In this document: piece after piece, positions 9,584 to 43,500 of the stretch | Position numbering within the stretch: the first letter of the stretch is position 1 | Layout of the letters: every line of letters begins with the position of its first letter | DNA from: Micromonospora sp. M71_S20 | Lineage (GTDB): Bacteria; Actinomycetota; Actinomycetes; Mycobacteriales; Micromonosporaceae | DNA length: 64,000 nucleotides | Reading direction: 5' to 3' | NCBI RefSeq assembly: GCF_003664255.1 | Contig: NZ_RCCV01000001.1 | Location: 3,286,001-3,350,000, forward strand | Program-made: the position numbers and the translations under genes | Notes under the pieces: generated by a model | What the model was told of the DNA's origin: nothing | Database searches by the model: none | Seen by the model: only the letters and a program-made list of their open reading frames with translations

Positions 9584-9617
9584 GCGGCCGGGCGGGCTCG
9601 GACACCCGCCCGGCCGC
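9584..9617 (+). terminator. Perfect 13-bp inverted repeat after PKS-A, probable terminator
   Basis: The arm GCGGCCGGGCGGG at 9584-9596 is exactly complementary to CCCGCCCGGCCGC at 9605-9617, with an 8-base loop. It starts 40 bases after the PKS-A stop codon. There is no T-run, which is usual for actinobacterial hairpin terminators. It is the only such structure I found between genes in this window and implies PKS-A may be transcribed separately from PKS-B. Confidence 0.7.
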
Positions 9618-9683
9618 ACCCCGCGAGGGCGGTGCGCCGGACCGCTCGGAGGGCGGGTCGGCCCAGCCTGCGCCCCCGCCGCC

Positions 9684-9712
9684 TAGGGGCACCCGTAGGG
9701 GCACGCTAGGGG
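9684..9712 (+). promoter_or_regulatory. Three phased TAGGGG direct repeats, candidate activator site
   Basis: TAGGGG occurs at 9684-9689, 9696-9701 and 9707-9712; the first two continue as TAGGGGCAC. Start-to-start spacing is 12 and 11 bp, about one helical turn. The last copy abuts a candidate -35 element. Short direct repeats at about 11 bp spacing next to -35 are the layout used by SARP-type pathway activators, though this hexamer is not a standard SARP sequence that I recognise. The regulator would be encoded outside the window. Confidence 0.45.
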
Positions 9713-9742
9713 TTGTGACCGCCGTCCGGCGACAATTACCTT
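9713..9742 (+). promoter_or_regulatory. Candidate promoter for the PKS-B to PKS-F operon
   Basis: TTGTGA (9713-9718) and TACCTT (9737-9742) are separated by 18 bp and fit a loose sigma-70/HrdB consensus (TTGACA, TANNNT). They lie in the most AT-rich part of the only long gap between genes, about 150 bp before the PKS-B start. A 9-bp direct repeat brackets the -10. This is a pattern-based guess from one sequence. Confidence 0.4.
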
Positions 9743-9752
9743 TCGTCCGGCG
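9723..9752 (+). repeat. Direct repeat CGTCCGGCG x2, 21-bp period, bracketing the candidate -10
   Basis: CGTCCGGCG lies at 9723-9731 and again at 9744-9752, a start-to-start distance of 21 bp or two helical turns. The intervening bases contain ACAATTACCTT with the candidate -10. Two same-face copies around a -10 could be an operator, but a chance repeat in GC-rich DNA is possible. The rest of the gap (9753-9876) holds a plain leader with no other structure that I can see. Confidence 0.35.
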
Positions 9753-9876
9753 CGTAAGACCTGGTGGGGGCTGAAACGCTTTTTGTCTGGCAATTCGTGG
9801 TCGGCTGAATGGGCTTAGATCTTCGCGGCTTGTGGCGTCTGTGGACGGTATTGGGTCGCCTGTTTCTTTCCGGCCC

Positions 9877-9883
9877 GAAGAGG
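9877..9883 (+). promoter_or_regulatory. Ribosome binding site fixing the PKS-B start
   Basis: GAAGAGG ends 8 bases before the ATG at 9892. The frame stays open upstream to a TTG at 9832, but that would add 20 residues before the docking helix and has no purine-rich site, so ATG 9892 is preferred. Confidence 0.8.
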
Positions 9884-9891
9884 TGGCGTCA

Positions 9892-19953
<10,062 letters not shown>

Positions 19954-19985
19954 TCCGGCATGTCGCACACCTCGAACCCCGATAC

Positions 19986-19989
19986 GGAG
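19986..19989 (+). promoter_or_regulatory. Ribosome binding site fixing the PKS-C start
   Basis: GGAG lies 7 bases before ATG 19997. The frame is open back to 19787, but that stretch overlaps the end of PKS-B and translates to Pro/Ser-rich sequence typical of an out-of-frame read, whereas 19997 starts exactly at a docking helix. Confidence 0.85.
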
Positions 19990-19996
19990 TGGCCCG

Positions 19997-34558
<14,562 letters not shown>

Positions 34559-34599
34559 GCAGCCCGGGGACCTGTGGTGTCACGAGAAAGCGAGATGTC

Positions 34600-37500
34600 A
34601 TGGCGGACGAAGAGCGGCTGCGCGAGTACCTGACGCGGGTCGTCGCCGAACTTCAGCAGACCCGCCAACGGCTGCGCGAGGTCACCGCCGAGGAGTCCGA
34701 GCCGGTGGCGATCGTGGCGATGAGCTGCCGCTACCCGGGCGGCATCACCTCGCCCGAACAGCTGTGGGAGTTCGTGTCGTCCGGCGGGGACGCCATCGGC
34801 GACTTCCCCACCGACCGGGGCTGGGACCTGGAGCGGCTCTACCACGCCGACCCGGACAACGCCGGCACCTCGTACACCACCTCCGGTGGGTTCCTGCACG
34901 ACGCGGGGCAGTTCGACGCCGCGCTGTTCGGTATCTCGCCGCGCGAGGCGGTCGCCATGGACCCGCAGCAGCGGCTGCTGCTGGAGGTCACCTGGGAGCT
35001 GTTCGAGCGGGCCGGCATCGCCCCGCTGTCGCTGCGCGGCAGCCGCTCCGGCGTCTTCGTCGGCACCTCCGGCCAGGACTACGCCGCCGTGCTGCACCGG
35101 GCGCCCGGCGTCGAGGGGTACGTGCTGACCGGCACCGCCGCCAGCGTGGTCTCCGGCCGGCTGGCGTACACGTTCGGGCTGGAGGGCCCCACGGTCACCG
35201 TGGACACCGCCTGCTCGTCGGCGTCGGTCGCCATCCACCTCGCCTGCCAGGCGCTGCGCCAGCGCGAGTGCGGCCTCGCCCTGGCCGGCGGGGCGACCGT
35301 GCTGGCCACCCCCGGCCCGTTCGTCGAGTTCTCCCGGCAGCGTGGTCTCGCCGCCGACGGCCGGTGCAAGTCGTTCGCCGCGTCCGCCGACGGCACCGGC
35401 TGGTCCGAGGGCGTCGGCATGCTGCTGCTGGAACGGCTCAGCGACGCCCGCCGCAACGGCCACCCCGTGGTCGGGATCATCCGCAGCTCCGCGGTGAACC
35501 AGGACGGCGCGTCCAACGGGCTCACCGCCCCCAACGGCCCGTCCCAGCAGCGGGTCATCCGGCAGGCCCTGGCCGGCGCGAAGCTCACCCCCGACCTGGT
35601 CGACGTCGTCGAGGCGCACGGCACCGGCACCACCCTCGGCGACCCGATCGAGGCCCAGGCCCTGCTCGCCACGTACGGCCGGGAGCGCGGCGACGCCGCG
35701 CCGCTGCTGCTCGGCTCCATCAAGTCCAACATCGGCCACACCCAGGCCGCCGCCGGCATCGCCGGGGTGATCAAGATGGTGGAGGCGATGCGGCACGGGA
35801 TCGTGCCGGCCACCCTGCACGTCGACGAGCCCACCCCGCACGTGGACTGGTCCGCCGGCGCGGTCACCCTGGTCACCGAGGCCACGCCGTGGCCGGCCGT
35901 GGACCGGCCGCGCCGCGCCGCCGTGTCCTCCTTCGGCATGAGCGGCACCAACACCCACCTCATCCTCGAACAGCCCGAGCCGGCCCGCGCCGAGGCCGAC
36001 CGGCCGGAGGCGCCCGCGCCCGCGCCGGTGCTGCTCACCGGCCGCACCCGCACCGCGCTGCGCCGCCAGGCCGAGCGCTGGTCGCGGTACGTCGCCGACG
36101 ACGCGGACCTGTGCCCGGCCGACGTCGCCTGGACCTCGGTGGTCTCCCGCTCGCCCCTGGAACACCGCGCGGTCGTCCTCGCCGACGATCGCGACGGACT
36201 GCTCGCCGCCCTGCACGCCCTCGCCGAGGACCGGCCCGCCCCCGGCCTGGTCACCGGCGCCGCCGCCGAACGCGGCGGGGTCGCGTTCCTCTTCTCCGGC
36301 CAGGGCGCCCAGCGCGCCGGCGCCGGCCGGGAACTGTACGAGACGTACCCGGTCTTCGCCGAGGCCCTCGACGAGGTCTGCGCCCACCTCGACCACCGGC
36401 TGCCCCGCCCGCTGAAGCCGCTGCTGCACGCCGAGCCCGGCACCGACGAGGCCGCGCTGCTCGACCAGACCGCCTTCACCCAGGCCGCCCTGTTCGCCGT
36501 CGAGGTGGCGCTGCACCGGCTGCTCGGCTCCTGGGGACTGGCCCCCGACATGGTCGCCGGGCACTCCGTCGGCGAGCTGACCGCCGCCCACGTCGCCGGC
36601 GTGCTCACCCTCGACGACGCCTGCGCCCTCGTCGCCGCCCGGGGCCGGCTCATGCAGGCGCTGCCCGCCGGCGGCGCGATGCTCGCCGTCGCCGCCGACG
36701 AGGCCCGCGTCGCCGAGTCGATCGCCGCGCTGACCGACCGCGTCGCCGTCGCCGCCGTCAACGGCCCCGTCGCCGTCGTCGTCTCCGGCGACGGCGCGGC
36801 CATCGACGAGCTGGCCGAACTCTGGACCGGCCGGGGGGTGAAGGTGCGGCGGCTGCGGGTCAGCCACGCCTTCCACAGCCCGCTGATGGAGCCGATGCTC
36901 GCCGATTTCGCCGCCGTCGCCGCCGGCCTCGACCTGCGCGCCCCCACCCTGCCGGTGGTGTCCAACCTGACCGGCGAGCTGGCCGACCCGGCGCAGCTCA
37001 CCGACCCCGGTTACTGGGTGCGCCACGTCCGGGAGGCGGTCCGCTTCGCCGACGGCGTGCGCACCCTGCGCGCCCACGGCGTCGGCACCTTCGTGGAGGT
37101 CGGTCCCGACGCCGTCCTCACCGCCAGCATCGAGCAGACCCTCGCCGGGGCCGAGGCCGGCGACGCCGCCTCCGCCGTGGTGGTGCCGGTGCTGCGCCGG
37201 GACCGCCCGGACCGCCGCGCCCTGCTCGCCGCCCTCGCCCAGCTCCACGTCGCCGGCACCCCGGTGCGCTGGGCGGACCTTTTCGCCGACCGGCCTGGGC
37301 GGCTCGTCGGCCTGCCCACCTACCCGTTCGAGCGGCAGCACTACTGGGTGCCGGCCGAGGCACCCGCCGACGAGGCCACCGCCAGCGGGACCGGCGTGCT
37401 CGACCAGCGGTTCTGGGCGGCCGTCGAACGCGCCGACCTCGACGCGCTGCGGGACACCCTCGCCGTCACCGACTCCGCCGCCGCCGAGTCGCTGCGTACC

Positions 37501-40500
37501 CTGCTGCCCGTCCTCGCCGACTGGCGGCGGCAGCGGCAGGAACACTCGGTGCTCGACGGCTGGCGCTACCGGGCCGACTGGCAGGTGACCGGCGAACCCA
37601 CCCCCGCCCGGCTGGGCGGCACCTGGCTGCTGGCCCTGCCCGCCGGCGGCGCCGACGACCCGGCGGCGCGGACCGTCCGGGCCGCGCTGACCGGTGCCGG
37701 CGCCGACGTGCTGCCGCTGACCGTCGAGCCGGACGCCGACCGGGCCGGCCTCGCGGCGTCCCTCGCCGGCACCGACCCCGCCGGCGTCGTCTCCCTGCTC
37801 GCCGCAGAGCCGCCCGCCACCGACGGCGCCGTCCTGCCCGGCCTGACCGCCACCCTCGCGCTCGTGCAGGCGCTCGGCGACGCCGGCCTGGACGCGCCGC
37901 TGTGGCTGGTCACCCGGGGCGCGGTCGCCGCCGCCTCGTACGACCGGCTCACCGATCCGGCCCAGGCCGCGATCTGGGGCCTCGGCCGGGTGGTCGGCGT
38001 CGAGGCACCGCACCGCTGGGGCGGCCTGATCGACCTGCCGCCGGAGCCCGACGACCGGGCCGCCACCCGGCTCGCCGCGATCCTCACCGGATCGACCGGC
38101 GAGGACCAGCTCGCGGTACGCGGCCCCGGCGTCTTCGCCCGCCGCCTCGTCCGCGCCGCCCTCGGCGACCGCCCGCCGGCGCGCCGGTTCACGCCCACCG
38201 GCACGGCCCTGATCACCGGCGGCACCGGCGGACTCGGTGCCCGCGCCGCCCGCTGGCTCGCCGCCGCCGGAGCCGAACACGTCGTGCTGGTCAGCCGGCG
38301 CGGACCCGACGCCCCCGGCGCAACCGAGCTGGAGGCCGAGCTGACCGGCCTCGGGGCCCGGGTCACCGTCGCCGCCTGCGACATCGCCGACCGGGCCGCC
38401 CTCGCCGAGCTGCTCGACCGGATCGAGGCCGACGGCCCGCCGGTGCGCACCGTCCTGCACACCGCCGGCATCGCGCAGGCCACCCCGCTGGCGGAGGTCA
38501 CCCCCGCCGAGCTGGCCGAGGTCACCGTCGGCAAGACCGCCGGCGCCGCCCACCTCGCCGACCTCCTCGCCGACCGGGAACTGGACGCCTTCGTCGTCTA
38601 CTCGTCCATCGCCGCCACCTGGGGCAGCGGCGGGCAGGCCGGGTACGCGGCCGGCAACGCCTACCTGGACGCGCTGGTGCAGCGGCGGCGGGCCGAGGGC
38701 CGGGCCGGCACCGCCATCGCCTGGGGACCCTGGTCCGACGGCGGCATGCACGCGGCGGACGCCGAGCGCAACCTGCGCCGCCGGGGCCTGCCCGCCATGG
38801 ACCCGACCGTGGCCATGGGCGCGTTGCAGCAGGCCCTCGACCACGACGACGTCACCGTGACGGTGGCCGACGTGGACTGGTCCCGGTTCGCCCCCGCGTA
38901 CGCCTCCGCCCGCCGCCGGCCGCTGCTGGAGGGCGTACCGGAGGCACGGGCCGCCCTCGACGGCGGCGTCGCGGTCGACGACGGCGACGAGGGGCCGGCG
39001 GCGACCCTGCGCCGGCGCCTCGCCGGACTGGCCCCGGCGCGGCGTGAGGAGGCCGTCGCCGACCTGGTCCGGGAACTCGCCGCCGACGTGCTCGGCCACG
39101 ACGGCGGGGCCGCGGCCATCCCGGCGACCACCGCGTTCCGTGACCTCGGCTTCGACTCGCTGACCGCCGTGGAGCTACGCAACCGGCTCGTCGCCGCCAC
39201 CGGGCAGGCGCTGCCCACCACCCTGGTCTTCGACCACCCCACCCCGGTCGTGCTGGCCCGGCTCCTGCTCGCCGGCCTCTTCGGCGCCGACGCCGACGCA
39301 GGGTCGGCCCACGTCGCCGCCCCGGCCGCCGTCGACGACGACGAGCCGGTGGCCATCGTCGCCATGGCCTGCCGCTACCCCGGCGGCGTCGACGACCCCG
39401 AGCGGCTGTGGCGCCTCGTCGCCGACGGGGTCGACGCCATCGGCGACTTCCCGACCGACCGGGGCTGGGACCTCGACCGGCTCTACGACCCCGACCCGGC
39501 CAACCCCGGCACCACCTACGCCGACAAGGGCGGCTTCCTGCACGGGGCGGCGGAGTTCGACCCGGGCTTCTTCGGGATCTCGCCCCGCGAGGCGGCGGCG
39601 ATGGACCCGCAGCAGCGGTTGCTGCTGGAGGTTTCGTGGGAGGCGGTCGAGCGGGCAGGGGTTGAGCCTGGGGTTCTTCGGGGTTCGCGAACAGGGGTGT
39701 TCGTGGGCACGAATGGTCAGGACTATGGGGCCCTGCTCATGGCTGCGGGGGAGCAGGCCGAAGGGTTCGGGGCCACGGGCAACGCCGCCAGTGTGGTGTC
39801 GGGTCGGGTGGCGTACGCGTTGGGGTTGGAGGGGCCGGCGGTGTCGGTGGACACGGCGTGTTCGTCGTCGCTCGTGGCGTTGCACCTGGCGGTGCAGTCG
39901 CTGCGGCGCGGCGAGTGCGACCTCGCCCTCGCCGGCGGCGTCACGGTCATGGCCACCCCCGGCACCTTCTTCGAGTTCTCCCGGCAGCGCGGCCTGGCCG
40001 CCGACGGCCGGTGCAAGGCGTTCGCGTCGGCCGCCGACGGCACGGGCTGGGGCGAGGGCGTCGGCGTGCTGCTCGTGGAGCGGCTGTCGGACGCGCGGCG
40101 CAACGGCCACGAGGTCCTCGCGGTCGTGCGGGGCAGCGCGGTCAACCAGGACGGCGCGTCGAACGGCCTGACGGCGCCGAACGGGCCGTCCCAGCAGCGG
40201 GTGATCCGGCACGCCCTCGCGGGTGCCCGACTGGGCACGACGGACGTGGACGTGGTGGAGGCGCACGGGACGGGCACGACGCTCGGCGACCCGATCGAGG
40301 CGCAGGCGCTGCTCGCCACGTACGGGCAGGGCCGCGACGGGCACGAGCCGCTGCTGCTCGGCTCGATCAAGTCGAACATCGGGCACACGCAGGCCGCCTC
40401 GGGCGTGGCGGGTGTGATCAAGATGGTGCTGGCGATGCGGCACGGCCGCGTCCCGGCGACGCTGCACGTGGACGAACCGTCCCCGCACATCGACTGGACC

Positions 40501-43500
40501 TCCGGCGCCGTGGAACTGGCGACGGAGTCGCGGCCGTGGCCGGCGGTGGACCGGCCGCGTCGGGCGGCCGTGTCGTCGTTCGGCATGTCCGGCACGAACG
40601 CCCACGTGATCATCGAGCTGCCCGACGAGCCGGAGGCGGTGGCCCCGGCGGTGTCCGGGCCGGGCCTGATGGCGTCGGACGTCGTGGTGTGGCCGGTGTC
40701 GGCGCGCTCGAAGGGCGCCCTGTCCGGCCAGGCGGCCCGCCTGGCGGAGTTCGTGCGCGAGCGCGGCGAGGTGGATCCGGCGGCGGTGGGCTGGTCGCTG
40801 GCCACGACGCGGTCGGTGTTCGACCAGCGGGCCGCCGTGGTCGGGTCGACTGTCGAGGACCTGCTGGCGGGGCTCGACGCCCTGGCGTCGGGGTCGCCGG
40901 CCGGCAACGTGGTCGCCGGCACGGCCTCGCCCCACGGCGCTGGCCCGGTGTTCGTGTTCCCGGGTCAGGGTGCGCAGTCGGCGCGGATGGCCGCCGGTCT
41001 GGTGGGTCGTACGCCGGTGTTCGACGCGAAGCTGGCCGAGTGTCAGCGGGCCCTGGCGCCGTACCTGGACGTGGACCTGGTGTCGGTGTTAACGGGCGAC
41101 GACGAGTCGTGGTTGGCGCGGGTCGAGGTCGTGCAGCCGGTGCTGTGGGCCGTGGGCATGGCGTTGGCGGCGGTGTGGCAGCACGCGGGGGTGACCCCGC
41201 AGGCGGTGATCGGTCACTCGCAGGGCGAGATCGGTGCGGCGTGCGTGGCCGGCATCCTGTCCCTGGAGGACGCGGCGAAGGCCGTCGCCCTGCGCTCCCG
41301 GGCGCTGACGGTGCTGCGCGGCACCGGCACCATGGCGTCGATCGACCTCTCCGCCGACGCGGTCGCCGAGCGTCTGGGGGAGTTCCCGGGCGTGGGTGTC
41401 GCGGCCGTCAACGGCCCGTCGACCGTGGTGGTGTCCGGGCCGCCGCAGCCGGTCGCGGACCTCGTCGAGGCGTGTCAGGCCGAGGGTGTGCGGGCGCGGT
41501 TGATCCCGGTGGACTACGCGTCGCACTCGGCGGCGGTGCAGGAGGTCGCGGAGCGGTTGCGCGTCGACCTGGCCGACGTCACCCCCCGACAGGGGCACGT
41601 CCGGCTGGTGTCGACGTTGACCGGTGACTGGGTCGACCCGGCGTCGATGACGGCGGACTACTGGTACGAGAACCTGCGCCAGACCGTGCGGTTCGACCCG
41701 GCCGTCCGCGTCGCCGTCGAGGCGGGGCACACCACGTTCGTGGAGATCAGCCCGCACCCGGTGCTGACCATGCCGGTGACGGCGATCCTCGACGACACCG
41801 GCGCGACCGGCCACACCCTGGGCAGCCTGCGGCGGGGTGACGACGACGCGACGCGGCTGCTGACGAACCTCGCGACCGCCCACGCGATCGGCCTGCCCGT
41901 CGACCTGACGGCCGTCCTGGCCCCGACCGGCACCGTCGCGCTGCCCACGTACGCCTTCGAGCGGGGACGCTTCTGGCTGGAGGCGCCCGCGCACCGGGTA
42001 CGCGACGTCGGCTCCGCCGGCCTCCAGGACACCGACCACCCCCTGCTCAGCGCGGCCGTGCCCGTCGCCGACGACCAGACGGTGGTGCTGACCGGTCGGC
42101 TGTCGGTGCGTACCCACCCGTGGCTGGCCGACCACGCCGTCGGCGGGACGGTGATCGTCCCCGGCACCGGCCTCGTCGACATGGTGGTCCGGGCCGGCGA
42201 CGAGGTCGACGCCGGCCAGGTGGGCGACCTGACGCTGATCAACCCGCTGGTGCTCCCGCCGGCCGGCGCGGTGCAGGTGCAGGTACGCGTGGGCCCGCCC
42301 GGCGACACCGGCGAGCGGAGCGTCACCGTGCACTCCCGCCCCGAGGAGGCCGCCGACGCCGAGTGGACCCGGCACGCCGAGGGCCTGCTGCTGCCGCAGC
42401 TGCCCGCCCCGACGGTCGTACCGGCGCAGTGGCCGCCGGCCGACGCCGTCGAGGTCGACGCCGACCTGGACGCCTGGTACGCCGAGATGGCCGAGGGCGG
42501 CCTCGGCTACGGCCCCGCCTTCCGTGGCCTGCGCCGGGTGTGGCGCGGCGACGACGAGGTCTACGCCGAGGTGGCCCTCCCCGAGGAGGCGAGCGCCGAC
42601 GCGTCCCGCTTCGGGCTGCACCCGGCCCTGTTCGACGCGGCCCTCCAGGCCAGCGGGATCACCGCCCTGCTCGGCGACCCGGCGGACGCCTCCGGGACGG
42701 GCTGGATGCCGTTCGCCTTCCGCGCGGTCGCCCTGCACGCCCACGGCGCCACCCGGCTGCGGGCGCGGCTGCGGTCGCTCGGCCCGGACACGGTCGCGGT
42801 CACGCTCGCCGACACCGCCGGCCAGCCGGTCGCCACCGTCGAGTCGCTGACCTTCCGCCCGGTCGCCGCAGGCCGGGCCGACGAGGCCGCCGCCCTGCGC
42901 CGCACGTCGGTGTTCCACCTGGACTGGACGCCGCTGCCGCGCACCGACGCGCCGGCGGGGGACGCCCGCTGGGCGCTGCTCGGCGACGACACCCTCGGCC
43001 TCGCCGGAGCGCTCACCGCGGCCGGGCACCAGGTGCGGGCCCACGCCGACCTGGCCGCACTGGTCGCGGAGGCCGGGGACGTACCCGACGTGGTGCTGGA
43101 CCTTCGCTCCGGCGCGGAGCCGGACCCGGAGCGGGCCGGCGCGGCCGCGCACGACGCGGCCCGCGACGCGCTCGCGCTGGTGCAGCAGTGGTTGGGCGAG
43201 CCCCGGCTGGAGGGGGCCCGGCTGGTCCTGCACACCCGGGGGGCGGTCGGCGCCGCCCCGGGCGAGGCCCCGCGCGACCTGGCCCGGGCGAGCATGTGGG
43301 GCCTGGTGCGCTCCGCGCAGTCCGAGCACCCCGGCCGGTTCACGCTGCTCGACACCGACGACGCCGCCGCCTCCCTGGCGGCGGTCCCGGCGGCCGTCGC
43401 CTCCGGCGAGCCGCAGCTCGCGGTCCGCGACGGCGCGCCGCTGGTGCCCCGGCTGGCCCGGGCGCGCGACGCCGGGGTGCTGCCGCTGCCCGCCGACGAG

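Noticed and set aside
9601..9709. A small gene in the PKS-A/PKS-B gap
   Set aside because: Short frames here lack a ribosome binding site and run through the hairpin; the stretch is best read as terminator plus regulatory DNA.
9753..9876. A second promoter around TTAGAT (9815-9820)
   Set aside because: The -10 match is poor and no -35-like hexamer lies at a suitable distance.
9832..9891. TTG start 20 codons upstream for PKS-B
   Set aside because: No ribosome binding site precedes it, and the homologous docking helices of the other PKS genes begin where ATG 9892 does.
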